Numbered from the stretch's first letter, positions 42,824 to 52,127 are shown. The stretch is 64,000 nucleotides of DNA from Pseudomonadota bacterium (GCA_021819435.1 JAKARB010000002.1:347182-411181), one strand, 5' to 3'. The notes: a model not told the origin generated them from the sequence alone. A program made the numbers and translations.

Positions 42824-42854
42824 TGTTTATGGATTGGCAAACAGAGGGGCGTTG

Positions 42855-43661
42855 GTGCACTACATCTTGTATCTCGACGAGTTCGGGCACATCGGTCCGT
42901 TCTTCTCTCGCGAGCACGAGCGCTTCAACGATAGCCCTGTGTTTGGCCTGGCTGGCATGCTCCTGCCAAGCGAGCAGGTTAGAGATTTCGCGGTGCTGTT
43001 TTACAAGCTGAAATGCAGGCTCCTTGCCTGGGATTTGGTGCACAAAAATCCAGGCAATCTCCCTGCCTATCGGTGGGAGAAAAAGGGTTCAGCAGTTTAC
43101 ACGGTTGTAAATGTCGAGAAATATCGGGAGTTGCGGAACGCTACGAATCGGTTAATAAATGCGATTTTGAATGCGGGGGGCAAGATATTTTATGTGGGGG
43201 AGCACAAAGCCGAGGGGGTGGAATTCGATTCCGCTGAACTCTACCGCAGGCAATTGATTCGTGCTATTCGGAAGGTGGATCGATTCTGCATCCAAAATCA
43301 AGCAACTTTTGTTTGCTTGCTAGATGAGCAAAAAGCAGGAGACAGGTGGCGGGAGAGCAACGTCGAGGCATGTACCCTGGCCATGTTCGAGCAAGATCCC
43401 CAGCAGGAAAAATGTCGTACGCTGATTGAGCCTCCCATGCAGGCTGAAAGTCATTTATTCCAGACCCTTCAATGTGCTGACTGGATTTGTGGTCTGATTG
43501 GCCGTTTGGCGGCCTTTAAGGCGAAGGCCGATGAATATGAGGACTGGGAGGTATTTGAAAAATATTTTCTTGAGCGTATTCAGGGAGGGGCTCTTGAGGG
43601 CAGTGAAATTTACCCTCCCACTGGCGCTGCGTTGCCGATAGATGCTGGCCCAGATGCGTAA
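42855..43661 (+). CDS. DUF3800-domain protein
   Basis: 268 residues from a GTG at 42855 with GAGGGG upstream; a TTG at 42834 is the longer option. The opening YILYLDEFGHIGP is the DUF3800 hallmark (D-E-x-G), and FCIQNQATFVCLLDEQ later carries a second acidic pair, as in RNase H-like folds. DUF3800 proteins are found with mobile elements and are sometimes linked to defence, but no activity is established here. Lower GC in the centre suggests recent arrival. Confidence 0.7.
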   Translation: MHYILYLDEFGHIGPFFSREHERFNDSPVFGLAGMLLPSEQVRDFAVLFYKLKCRLLAWDLVHKNPGNLPAYRWEKKGSAVYTVVNVEKYRELRNATNRLINAILNAGGKIFYVGEHKAEGVEFDSAELYRRQLIRAIRKVDRFCIQNQATFVCLLDEQKAGDRWRESNVEACTLAMFEQDPQQEKCRTLIEPPMQAESHLFQTLQCADWICGLIGRLAAFKAKADEYEDWEVFEKYFLERIQGGALEGSEIYPPTGAALPIDAGPDA

Positions 43662-43751
43662 GAACTCCTGCGCGGTAAATGATGCTGACATGAATTTCTA
43701 GGCAAAGCTCCTGCTAAAGTGCGGGCAAACGCACAAATGCAGGAGAGCAGC

Positions 43752-44321
43752 ATGGGACGGCCTTTCATCGTCCTGGGCGACCGTACCGACCACGGAGGTG
43801 TGGTGGTGGGCGCCGCAGGAACAACGGAGACGCATGGCAAGCGGATCGCTCGCGTGGGCGACCAAGTCACTTGCCCCAAGAAGGGGCACGGCGGCACCTC
43901 GGTGATCGTCACCGGCGATCCGACGATGATCATTGACGGGCAGCCGGCCGCGCGTCATGGGGACAAGTGCGCGTGCGGAGCCACGCTTATCGCCAGCCAG
44001 GTCGTGTCGACCACGTCGGATGGTGGTGCCTCGAACCCCGCCGCAGCGAGCGCAGAGCAGGCCGCCAAAGCAGCGGCTGCAGGTTTTGCTGCACCCAAGC
44101 CAGATGTCCGCATCACCTACGACGAGAAGACGAGGCTGGAGGTCGCTGGCGACACGGCCGTGCTTGTCGGCCTACCGTGGTTCGTGAAGACGCTGTCCGG
44201 ACAGACGCACGCCGGCCGGCTGGACCAGAGCGGCGAGTTACCCCGCATCGTGACCTCCTCAGAAGAGGACTACGAGGTCTTTTGGGGTGAGGATGCCCTC
44301 GAGCTCATGGAGGGCAACTGA
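43752..44321 (+). CDS. PAAR-domain protein
   Basis: 189 residues from the ATG at 43752 (AGGAG upstream). The PAAR repeat region is plain: RPFIVLGDRTDHGGVV, HGKRIARVGDQVTCPKKGH, DGQPAARHGDKCACGATL. PAAR proteins form the sharp tip on the type VI secretion VgrG spike and carry effectors. The C-terminal 90 residues are an unassigned extension. The next gene starts two bases after the stop and looks like its effector. Confidence 0.85.
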   Translation: MGRPFIVLGDRTDHGGVVVGAAGTTETHGKRIARVGDQVTCPKKGHGGTSVIVTGDPTMIIDGQPAARHGDKCACGATLIASQVVSTTSDGGASNPAAASAEQAAKAAAAGFAAPKPDVRITYDEKTRLEVAGDTAVLVGLPWFVKTLSGQTHAGRLDQSGELPRIVTSSEEDYEVFWGEDALELMEGN

Positions 44322-44322
44322 C

Positions 44323-44913
44323 GTGGCCACGGCCCTCAAGCAAAAGGCGAGGGTGCGGACCAACGCAACTCCCCAATCCATTTGCGCCATTCAGATCAGC
44401 CCGGTTCAGTTCACTGGGCTGTGGGCCGCTTATCCGAAGGAGCGTGACCCGTACCGCGATGCGCAAGGCAAGGTCCCCGCGGCGTTCGAGAATCAGTGCG
44501 CGATCCGGATGAGCGTCAGCCTGCACCAGGTGGGTGTGACGATGAAGTCGTTCAAGGGGGCTGCTGTGCAGCTGGGGGGGCAGCGCGCAGCCATCCGGGC
44601 CGAAGAGTTCGCCGCATGGCTGAAGCTGCAGCCTTTCTGTGGCCTGCCGAACAAGCCACAAGCCATCACTGGGCAGGATTGGCAGCAGAAGATCAAAGGC
44701 AAGACCGGCATCATCTTCTTCAAGGACTACTGGGCTCGCGACGGCGAGGTCAGCCACGCGTCAGGCGATCACGTCGACCTGTGGAACAAGGATCGGTTGA
44801 CGCCGAGTTTTGCCAGCTTCATGCGTTTTACGGTGGGTCTTCGAGGCAGCACCATCCTCGGCTTCTCGGACCTCGGCAAGGCCAAGGAAATCCTCTTTTG
44901 GGAGATCAAGTGA
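44323..44913 (+). CDS. Tae4-like peptidoglycan amidase effector
   Basis: 196 residues from a GTG at 44323, right after the PAAR stop. The Tae4 pattern is present: catalytic C59 in NQCAIRMSVSL, KGKTGIIFFKDYW, and H150 with D152 in GDHVDLWN (Cys-His-Asp, NlpC/P60-like). Tae4 enzymes cleave the D-Glu to mDAP bond of Gram-negative peptidoglycan. The PAAR partner suggests delivery by a host type VI system; no T6SS structural gene is in the window. Confidence 0.65.
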   Translation: MATALKQKARVRTNATPQSICAIQISPVQFTGLWAAYPKERDPYRDAQGKVPAAFENQCAIRMSVSLHQVGVTMKSFKGAAVQLGGQRAAIRAEEFAAWLKLQPFCGLPNKPQAITGQDWQQKIKGKTGIIFFKDYWARDGEVSHASGDHVDLWNKDRLTPSFASFMRFTVGLRGSTILGFSDLGKAKEILFWEIK

Positions 44914-45200
44914 CAACACGGGCCAGATCCGCAGGTTTCTTCTTCCTGGCCGGCGTGGGGTTCGTGGTGCTGGTCGATGCGCTCTCAACCGTGGCATGCA
45001 ACGACTCGTGTCCGGCTTGGTTCTCATGGGTGGTGACTGCTCAGCTGCTGTTTCCCTTGGTTTGGGCGGTGGTTGGTGGCGCTGCACCACAAGGGCGCCG
45101 CTTCATTTGGTTTGTGGCCACGATGGCTCTGTCCGCGGCAATCGTGTATGGAATCCACCAGCAGACCTTGAGCTTCACAACGCGAGCCATCAGCGGGTGA
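44910..45200 (+). CDS. membrane protein, candidate immunity to the Tae4-like effector
   Basis: 96 residues from a GTG at 44910, overlapping the effector stop (GTGA), with GGAG upstream. Three hydrophobic segments (FFFLAGVGFVVLVDALSTVA, FSWVVTAQLLFPLVWAVVGG, FIWFVATMALSAAIVYGI) make it an inner-membrane protein. Known Tai4 immunity proteins are soluble and periplasmic, so this is not Tai4-like. Placement makes it the likely protector, or a membrane accessory. Confidence 0.5.
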   Translation: MTTRARSAGFFFLAGVGFVVLVDALSTVACNDSCPAWFSWVVTAQLLFPLVWAVVGGAAPQGRRFIWFVATMALSAAIVYGIHQQTLSFTTRAISG

Positions 45201-45208
45201 CTTGGCCG

Positions 45209-45878
45209 CTATGCCGCAGGCGAGATGTTTTCGAGCACGCTCACGCCGAGCTTCTCCGCCGTAGCGCGGAGGCGAGATGGAAGTGTCCGTTCGAGGACAA
45301 GAAACACCTTGACGATGGGCGGGGCGCCAGGGTGATCGACTTGTGCCTGGGCTTCTAGAACTGCAGCGTATTTGATGGCTTGGTACAGGCCGCGCTCATA
45401 GTCGCGCTCGAGTTTGTCGGAGATGCATGACTTCACTTCGACGCCGATCCATTGGTGGCCGGACCTGAAGAACACATCAATCTCGTCGCCTGACTTGAGG
45501 GCGTATTCTTCTTCAGAGAACCAACCAGGCTCTGCGCCAACAAGATGAGGGTTGGCCTTGATGAACTGCTTGAGAGCCTTGTGTTCGTCCGACTCTCCGC
45601 CGCCCCAGCCGCCGGCCGAGGACGTATCCGCTTTCGTCGCATCGGCGGGCGACAATCCAAGCAGCTCTAAGACAGTGCCCCAGCGGCTTCCGAAGCTCAG
45701 GATGCGGAGGTATTCTGCGAACACCTTGGCCTCCTTCTCCTGCCTGTTCAGGGCTTCGTAGCCGCGCCACCTGCCGCTGATGCCAACGCCTGGCAGCCCC
45801 TTGTTCTTGCCCTGACCCGAGACGACTATAGTGGTCAGGTATGGAATGTCTTCGAGTTCAGGTGTCGCGATGGAATCA
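45209..45878 (-). pseudogene. nuclease-like gene, C-terminal half (split by transposon)
   Basis: About 220 codons from the transposon edge to the stop. IPYLTTIVVSGQGKNKGLPGVG opens a domain continued from the other half. A PD-(D/E)XK-like site is seen in SGDEIDVFF...WIGVEVKS. The open frame runs into the transposon up to 46078, but that part is transposon end sequence. Removing the element (45879-62177) and one GGAATCA copy joins this in frame to 62178-62993, giving about 493 residues. Confidence 0.8.
45872..45878. repeat. target-site duplication, left copy
   Basis: GGAATCA immediately outside the left inverted repeat. The identical 7-mer lies at 62178-62184 outside the right repeat. Confidence 0.85.
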
Positions 45879-45959
45879 TGCGTATTCTCATCAACTCCCC
45901 CACCTGTTCTGTTCCAAACCCGACCAGTTGTTCCACTTTGAGGGCTACCGCCTGTTCTG
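45879..45959. repeat. transposon left inverted repeat
   Basis: 81 bp starting TGCGTATTCTCATCA. Against the reverse complement of 62097-62177 about 60 positions match by eye, including CCCCCACCT, TTGTTCC and CTGTTCTG at equal distances. Three degenerate TGTTC-type units spaced about 23-25 bp look like transposase-binding sites. Confidence 0.75.
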
Positions 45960-46081
45960 CTGTGTGAGCCCCAATCAACATGCAGGGGCGATGTCCGAAG
46001 TGCGAAGGTGCCGCAAGCGGCTCTCAGAAGTTGTGATTTCTTGCAGAGACTAGAGCTGCCGCCAAAGACGAAGCACACTGC

Positions 46082-46762
46082 CTACGGTGCATCTGCATTC
46101 GCACGGTCTTGCGGTGACGCCCTCAAATGACGAATGCGCTGCTTGATCATCTGCCATGGACCAATCATGCGTGTGCTGGTGTACCAAATGACACCAGTCC
46201 ACAAGCCACCGATCACGACGATCGACAGCGCCTTGCGATCCTCTTGCCCCTTGACCAGCAGAATATCGATGACCCAGGAGACACACAAAGCTGTGATCAA
46301 GAAGAGGTAGATGCCACCGGCCACAGGCACCACTGGATCCGAAGCCACGCGCACGGTTTGATCTTTGGGGCGCACAGTCAGTTGGCCAGAGCGTCGCAAG
46401 GAGATCACTTCCGTATCGGTCAGGTCATATTGGTGCTGCAAGGCAATGACTTGTTTGCGCGCAGCTTTGCCGGGGCGGAAACCATAGCGAGCCTCGAACA
46501 TGCGTTCGTTGTCAATCGCGAGCTTGTCCAGTTGCGCCGTAGGCGTGACCATCAAGAAGGTCTTCACGGAGTCCGGCACACTGACTTCAACATAGTCGCG
46601 CGCTGAGTTCCTAGATTGCGAACCCAGGTTCAACTGGATGACTTTGCCGGACGCGTCGTCTTGAGACGATTCGTCGGTGATGCCCACCTCTTGGTCATTG
46701 GGTGATGGCATGTCTCGTCGAGCGGCATCACTTGCGGGACATGGTTTTAGCTTGTCGGTCAT
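46082..46762 (-). CDS. two-TM membrane protein, partner of XRE repressor
   Basis: 226 residues from the ATG at 46762 with AGGAG upstream. The N-terminus is polar, followed by a helical region (RYGFRPGKAARKQVIALQHQYDLTDTEVISLRR) and two membrane helices (VAGGIYLFLITALCVSWVI, ALSIVVIGGLWTGVIWY). A GSxxRNxxRDYV motif (QSRNSARDYVEV) also occurs at the end of the XRE repressor gene just upstream (QRNAGRDFVKG). Function unknown. Confidence 0.5.
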   Translation of the reverse strand: MTDKLKPCPASDAARRDMPSPNDQEVGITDESSQDDASGKVIQLNLGSQSRNSARDYVEVSVPDSVKTFLMVTPTAQLDKLAIDNERMFEARYGFRPGKAARKQVIALQHQYDLTDTEVISLRRSGQLTVRPKDQTVRVASDPVVPVAGGIYLFLITALCVSWVIDILLVKGQEDRKALSIVVIGGLWTGVIWYTSTRMIGPWQMIKQRIRHLRASPQDRANADAP

Positions 46763-46812
46763 GTCGAACTGCACTCCTGTTGATGAGCAATGCGCCACCC
46801 AGACCGCCGTGC

Positions 46813-47556
46813 TCAGCGCCCTGGTTTCGCTCCCTTCACGAAATCCCGCCCAGCATTGCGCTGGTGCGAGCCCGTATTGATCTGCAGTGTCACGTTGGCG
46901 GCTTGACGCGCCAAAGCTTCGTTTGCTCTTGCAGAAGCGGGCTGCTCCCCACCAGTCAAGCCCGTCACGGCGGCAACCCTATCCCTGGGCTTACGTGCCT
47001 CAAAGTGCGCCACGATGGCCGCCAACAGATTACGTCTCTGCGCAATGGGATCGGCCCCCCACAGGTGCCCGTTGTACAGCTCTACCGCGAACTGCAAATC
47101 GGCTGTATCCACCGGCTGCTGCGCCAGGCCATCCAGCAGTAGAGAAAATGTTGAGTCAGCCGATGCGGCTGTCAGATGCCCTTCTTGAATCAAGATCATC
47201 AATGCACGCGCGGTGGGATCTGCCAGCAAAACCGCTTGCCGAACCACCGCAATCTGCAAGCGAATGGCCTCGAACAGATCCTGCCTGATGCCCACACCCC
47301 CGGTCATGCTGCCTTGCCCGGTCATCAGCCAGTCAATCGAGATGCCCAGCAGGTCTCGTACGCCGATGAAGAAGTCTGTGCCGGGGCGCTTGACGCCGCG
47401 CACGATCTCGGACATGAAGCCAATCGACAGGCCCAACCTGCGAGCCAGGTCGGTCTGGCTGATCGCTGCGAACGAAAGCACCTGCTGCAAGCGTTGCGTG
47501 AACCCTTCCCACGCAGCGTCTTGCGCGGACAGAGGGGGCTGATGATCTGAATGCAT
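46813..47556 (-). CDS. XRE-family repressor
   Basis: 247 residues. The helix-turn-helix is at about 25-60 (ISQTDLARRLGLSIGFMSEIVRG, then FFIGVRDLLGISIDWLMTG), the common Cro/CI layout. The C-terminal 130 residues are helical and end with the GSHQRNAGRDFV motif shared with the next gene. It is divergent from the Ner-like gene at 47684, as the repressor and Ner of Mu-type phages are, so it probably controls the istAB promoter. No LexA-type protease motif was noted. Confidence 0.75.
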   Translation of the reverse strand: MHSDHQPPLSAQDAAWEGFTQRLQQVLSFAAISQTDLARRLGLSIGFMSEIVRGVKRPGTDFFIGVRDLLGISIDWLMTGQGSMTGGVGIRQDLFEAIRLQIAVVRQAVLLADPTARALMILIQEGHLTAASADSTFSLLLDGLAQQPVDTADLQFAVELYNGHLWGADPIAQRRNLLAAIVAHFEARKPRDRVAAVTGLTGGEQPASARANEALARQAANVTLQINTGSHQRNAGRDFVKGAKPGR

Positions 47557-47683
47557 GGAAGTGCGCCTGCGCAGAATGAATTCGCCTTTGCGTTATTCAA
47601 TCATGCTGATAAGATTTGATGTGCTTCTGTTGTCAAAGCACTTTACCCTCAATCACAACAAAGATCATCTGCCGTCGGCTGCC

Positions 47684-47992
47684 ATGGATGCACTGGAAAT
47701 CAGCTACCGCCTCAAGCGTCTGGGGTTAACTCAGTCTGGCATTGCCAGGCAGCTGGGGGTGTCCACCAGCGTCGTGGGAAACGTTATCCATGACCGGGTG
47801 ACGGCATTTCAGATCGCGCAGCACATCGCGCGGTTGCTTGGTCAGGAGGTTGGTGATCTCTGGCCACATCGCTATTGCTTCAAACCCAGAGGCAGCGCCA
47901 CACAACACAGGGCTCGCATGCCTTTGGGAGAAACAAAGCCTGCTGTACCTGAAGCGCTTGGCCGTCGCGTCCATCATGGAGGTGAGCCATGA
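47684..47992 (+). CDS. Ner/Nlp-like regulator
   Basis: 102 residues from the ATG at 47684. EISYRLKRLGLTQSGIARQLGVSTSVVGNVIH and QHIARLLGQEVGDLWPHRYCFKPR match the Ner/Nlp (SfsB) helix-turn-helix family; the usual protein ends near FKPRG and the rest is a poor tail. Ner proteins in phage Mu limit early transcription and repressor expression. It is divergent from the XRE gene and upstream of istA, a Mu-like regulatory layout. Confidence 0.7.
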   Translation: MDALEISYRLKRLGLTQSGIARQLGVSTSVVGNVIHDRVTAFQIAQHIARLLGQEVGDLWPHRYCFKPRGSATQHRARMPLGETKPAVPEALGRRVHHGGEP

Positions 47993-48300
47993 CCTGATCC
48001 TTCTGTGTCGTCTGGCAAAGCCTGCAGTTGCTTGCGGCGCTTTGCTTTTCATCACGACCCAGGAAAAGCAAACGCCCCACAGCGGGAACTGTGAGGCGTC
48101 AAGAGAGGCGTGACTTGGAAAGTCGCCTTGATTCTGCTTGTCCTGTTGGTGGCTGTCAAGCTTCTGCGCCCATCTGGGATGGGTGCATGCCTTGCTGTTG
48201 CCGGTCGTTTGTTCATCTTGGACAGGCCGCCCAATCTGAGTGGGGTGCTGGCCTGTCGCGCTCATCTGTGAGCCATGCGATGGTCAATCGGAGAACCCCC

Positions 48301-49809
48301 ATGAGGCAAGTCAGGCAGATCCTCAGGCTCAAACACGAAGTTGGTCTGGGACAACGCGCCATCGCAAGCAGCCTTGGGCTGTCGCGCGATGCCGTGCGAA
48401 GTGGACTTCAACGGGCGCAAGCAGCAGGTCTGGCCTGGCCGCTGCCCGCAGAGCTGGATGACGAGGCGCTGGAGCGCCGACTCTTTCCGGCAGCAGGCCC
48501 GACGTTGCGTGCGGCAGTCAACATTGACTGGGCGGAGGTGCATCAGGAAATGCAGCGCAAAGGCGCCACGCTGCAACAGTTGCACTTGGAGCATCTGGAA
48601 AGCCACCCTGGCAGCATCTGCTACAGCCAGTATTGCAAGCGCTACAAGACTTGGGCGAGGCAGCTCAAGAGCTACATGCGTCAATGCCACCCGCCCGGGG
48701 AGAAGGTGTTTGTGGATTACGCAGGCAAGACCATGGACATCCTGGAAATCGCCACAGGCCACACGCGCAAGGTGCAGATCTTCGTCGGTGTGATGGGGGC
48801 ATCCAATTACACGTTCGTCGATGCTCACTGGTCTCAACAGTTGCCCGAATGGATCGCCGCACATGTGCGGATGTTCGAGTTTTTCGGTGCTGTGCCGAGG
48901 GTGTTGGTCTGCGACAACCTGAAGTCAGGGGTGACCAAAGTCAGCCGGACGGACCCGGTGGTCAACGCCACCTACCAGCACATGGCCGAGCACTACGGTG
49001 CCGTGGTGATTCCAGCTCGCAGCAGGCACCCCAAGGACAAGGCCAAGGTCGAGGGTGGCGTGAATGTCGTGACCCGCTGGATCTTGTTTCGCCTGCGCAA
49101 GCAGGTCTTCCACAGCCTTGGCGAGCTGCGGCAGGCCATGGGCAGGCTGCTGGCGGAACTCAACGAACGGCGCTTTCAGAAAATACCCGGCAACAGGCGA
49201 ACTGCCTACGAGTCGCTGGATCTGCCGGCCATGCTGCCCTTACCTCAGTCGCCTTATGTCTATGCTGAGTTCCACAAGACACGGGTGGGTCTGGACCAGT
49301 GCGTGCAGGTCGATGGCCGACCGTACAGCGTGCCGCCACACCTGGCAGGCAAAGAGGTTGAGTTGCGCCTGACGGCGTCTGCTGTGGAGGTGCTTCATGG
49401 CGGCAAACGCGTCACCAGCCATGAGCGTGGGCCTGGCTCCGAGCCAGCCATCCACCCGGAGCACCTCACGCCCTCGCAGCGGCACTACGCTCAATGGTGC
49501 CCGGAAGATGCTCTGGCCTGGGGCATGACAGTAGGGGCGAACGTGCATGCGTTCTTGCAGGCGCGCTTACCCCGCGTGCTCTACAAGGAACGCGGCTACC
49601 GCATGACCAACGGGCTCAAGAGACTCGTTCGAGAGTTTGGCGAACAGCGACTGGATGCGGCTTGTGAACGCGCCTTGCAACTAGGCACGACATCCCTGAG
49701 CAGCTTGCGGTCAATCCTCGCTCACCAACTGGAGCGACTGGATGCATCCCAGCCCGACGAAGCAGCATTCGAGCACGGCAATGTGCGCGGCTCAGGCTAT
49801 TACCACTGA
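48301..49809 (+). CDS. istA: IS21-type transposase IstA
   Basis: 502 residues from the ATG at 48301 (CGGAG upstream); an ATG at 48280 lacks a ribosome-binding site. An N-terminal HTH (RLKHEVGLGQRAIASSLGLSRDAV) is followed by the DDE core: D139 (FVDYAGKT), D205 (LVCDNLKSG), E251 (KVEGGVN). The length matches IstA. It cuts and joins element ends with help from IstB. The unannotated 47993-48300 leader has hairpins but no gene. Confidence 0.9.
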   Translation: MRQVRQILRLKHEVGLGQRAIASSLGLSRDAVRSGLQRAQAAGLAWPLPAELDDEALERRLFPAAGPTLRAAVNIDWAEVHQEMQRKGATLQQLHLEHLESHPGSICYSQYCKRYKTWARQLKSYMRQCHPPGEKVFVDYAGKTMDILEIATGHTRKVQIFVGVMGASNYTFVDAHWSQQLPEWIAAHVRMFEFFGAVPRVLVCDNLKSGVTKVSRTDPVVNATYQHMAEHYGAVVIPARSRHPKDKAKVEGGVNVVTRWILFRLRKQVFHSLGELRQAMGRLLAELNERRFQKIPGNRRTAYESLDLPAMLPLPQSPYVYAEFHKTRVGLDQCVQVDGRPYSVPPHLAGKEVELRLTASAVEVLHGGKRVTSHERGPGSEPAIHPEHLTPSQRHYAQWCPEDALAWGMTVGANVHAFLQARLPRVLYKERGYRMTNGLKRLVREFGEQRLDAACERALQLGTTSLSSLRSILAHQLERLDASQPDEAAFEHGNVRGSGYYH

Positions 49810-49886
49810 CACCACTGATGGCTGGCCGCACGTGCCTGCTGCACGCAGCGGACAGCACTCATGCCATCACATAGGAACCGTCCATC

Positions 49887-50642
49887 ATGATGATGAATCA
49901 AACCCTCAGCAAACTGAATGAACTCAAGTTGCTCGGCATGGCCCATGCGCTAGACGAACAGATCAGCACCGCAACCCACACGCACATGAGCTTTGAAGAG
50001 CGCGTGAGCATGCTCGTGGATGCAGAAGCCACCTTCCGGGACAACAAACGCCTGCAACGACTACTGGCAAGTGCCAAGCTGCGGGAAACAGCCTGTGTCG
50101 AAGACATCGACTATCGCGCCTCTCGCAAACTGGATCGGTCTTTGATGGCCACGCTCGCGCAATGTACATGGATCAAACATGGCCTCAACGTGATCATGAC
50201 CGGCCCGACTGGCAGCGGAAAAACCTGGCTGGCCTGTGCCCTAGGCAACCAAGCGTGCCGACATGGTTTGACCGTCAAGTTCATGCGGGTGCCTCTGCTG
50301 CTCGATGAACTGGCCATCTCGCACGGCGACGGAAGCTTTCGCAAGAAGCTGATGGCGTGGGCCAAGGTGGATTTGCTCATCCTGGATGACCTTGGCATCA
50401 ACACCCTGACGGCGACGGGACGCAGCGATCTGCTGGAACTCATCGAGCAGCGCAGCGGCAGCCAGTCCACCATCGTGACCAGTCAACTGCCCTTAATCAA
50501 ATGGCACGACTACCTCAGTGGAGGTAACCCGACTGTCGGCGACGCGATCATGGACAGGCTGGTCAATGGCGCGCACCGCGTCGAACTGGCTGGGGAATCT
50601 CTGCGTCGCCGAAAGCAAATCGACAGGGCGGATCACGCTTGA
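49887..50642 (+). CDS. istB: IstB ATPase, transposition helper
   Basis: 251 residues. AAA+ Walker A GPTGSGKT (106-113) and Walker B LLILDDLGI; the N-terminal LGMAHALDEQI helix is typical of IstB. Related to MuB and DnaC, it selects target DNA and activates IstA. It lies 77 bases after istA. Here the pair is the only transposition machinery inside a 16-kb element. Confidence 0.92.
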   Translation: MMMNQTLSKLNELKLLGMAHALDEQISTATHTHMSFEERVSMLVDAEATFRDNKRLQRLLASAKLRETACVEDIDYRASRKLDRSLMATLAQCTWIKHGLNVIMTGPTGSGKTWLACALGNQACRHGLTVKFMRVPLLLDELAISHGDGSFRKKLMAWAKVDLLILDDLGINTLTATGRSDLLELIEQRSGSQSTIVTSQLPLIKWHDYLSGGNPTVGDAIMDRLVNGAHRVELAGESLRRRKQIDRADHA

Positions 50643-50716
50643 CGCGGCCTTACCAGGTCATGCAGATGTCATGCCCATGACGTAGTTTCCACAGATAAAC
50701 TCATCACAAAAATCAC

Positions 50717-51304
50717 ATGAACAGGGAAAGCACCACCGGAAACCTGGAGGGCGAAGTGCCGGTTGCCGACGTTGATGCAGGCAGCCCAGGCAGCGCCATG
50801 ACGTGGCGCACAACGATCTTTCTTGCTGTGTTTGCGCTGCTTCAGGGCTGGTACAGCACCGCCGCGCGTGACACTTGGATTGAGCGCATGGTGATTGACC
50901 AGGTCACCGTCCAATCTGCAGCCAGCTTGATCCAGTCATTCGATCCGTCCGTGGGCGTGCAGCCTGTAGGTCCTCGACTCCATGCGCCGGGCGGGGGCAT
51001 CAACGTCATCAATGGCTGTGAGGGCATTGATGTCATGTTTCTGATGATCGCGGCCATGCTGGTGGCACCGATTCCTATGAAGGCTCGGCTGGCCGGCATG
51101 GTGCTCGGGATCTTGGTGACCTTGGGCTTGAACCAGATTCGGGTCATTGGGCTCTTCTATGCATACCGCATGGACCGCGGCGTCTTTGACATGCTGCATG
51201 GCGTCGTCGCGCCAATGCTGCTCATCGTGGCCGTTGCGGGGTATTTCTTGTTTTGGCTGAACTGGCACGTATCTTCCAAAAGTGTCCTGCCCTCAACGCC
51301 ATGA
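50717..51304 (+). CDS. compact exosortase
   Basis: 195 residues with several membrane helices. The exosortase/archaeosortase catalytic set is visible: C101 in INGCEGIDV, R142 in LNQIRVIGL and H161 in MLHGVVAP. These transpeptidase-like membrane enzymes process C-terminal sorting tails (PEP-CTERM and related). A fitting substrate tail (PLPLW) is found two genes downstream. It overlaps the next gene (ATGA). Confidence 0.8.
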   Translation: MNRESTTGNLEGEVPVADVDAGSPGSAMTWRTTIFLAVFALLQGWYSTAARDTWIERMVIDQVTVQSAASLIQSFDPSVGVQPVGPRLHAPGGGINVINGCEGIDVMFLMIAAMLVAPIPMKARLAGMVLGILVTLGLNQIRVIGLFYAYRMDRGVFDMLHGVVAPMLLIVAVAGYFLFWLNWHVSSKSVLPSTP

Positions 51305-51942
51305 TGGGCCCGGGTGATAGCGGCGATCTCTCAGGCGTCGCCTCGGGAGCGATCATGCGGCTCCTGTTTGCTGCCATAGTTGCGCTGCCCATCGCCGTGT
51401 TCCATGGTGAGCACCTGGTGCAGGCGATGCTGCCCATGTTTGGCGCGGTGTTCGAGTGGGTCTCCGATGACTTCAAGCTGCTGAGGCTGGTCATTGATCA
51501 CGAAGGGGCTGATCGCGTCTTGCGCGCCACGGTGATGTGGAAGCACATTGTGTTCATTGGGGGGCATGTGATCTACCCGGATCCACGCGGTACGGCCAAT
51601 GTCTCGACGCTGATGGCGCATGCCCTGCAAGGCCCGCTGACAGCCCTGTTGGTGACTTGCGCTTGGCCTTCAGGCGGCAACTCCAACCGTGAAGCTTGGA
51701 GAGGAATCGCGTCACGCATGCTGGTTCTGGTGCCGCTGATGTTGGTCCTGGTCTGCATTGACCTCCCGGTCGTCCTGGTCGGGGAGTTATGGCAGCTTGC
51801 GCTGGATGCACTGGATCCGGGAGCCAGCTCAATGCTCGTTTACTGGAAAAGCTTCATGCAAGGCGGTGGTCGATACGCATTGGGATTTGGGGCAGCCAGC
51901 CTGTCTGTGCGTTGGGGGCGTACGCTCTCCATGCGCAGATAG
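51301..51942 (+). CDS. exosortase-associated membrane protein
   Basis: 213 residues from the ATG at 51301, coupled to the exosortase stop. Several hydrophobic segments (IMRLLFAAIVALPIAVFH, SRMLVLVPLMLVLVCIDLPVV and a weaker C-terminal one) make it an inner-membrane protein. Partner membrane proteins of this kind often sit beside exosortases. No catalytic motif recognised. Confidence 0.55.
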   Translation: MMGPGDSGDLSGVASGAIMRLLFAAIVALPIAVFHGEHLVQAMLPMFGAVFEWVSDDFKLLRLVIDHEGADRVLRATVMWKHIVFIGGHVIYPDPRGTANVSTLMAHALQGPLTALLVTCAWPSGGNSNREAWRGIASRMLVLVPLMLVLVCIDLPVVLVGELWQLALDALDPGASSMLVYWKSFMQGGGRYALGFGAASLSVRWGRTLSMRR

Positions 51943-52127
51943 GGTGTGGCGATGGTGGCATCAAGCCAGCCTACGGCAACTCTCCAGACCACTGCGCGGC
52001 AGGAACGTTTGTCACACGTGCCCGATAAGGTGCTCCCCAAAAGCAGTACAGGGTGGGGATCAGCAGAACACTGACACGCGTTGCGTTTGCAGCGCACCTC
52101 CACCGAATTTGAAAAAGTGGAGGACGC

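Noticed and set aside
47993..50716. A simple IS21-size element around istA-istB
   Set aside because: I could not find matching inverted ends or a duplication next to istA or istB, whereas clear ends exist at 45879 and 62177.
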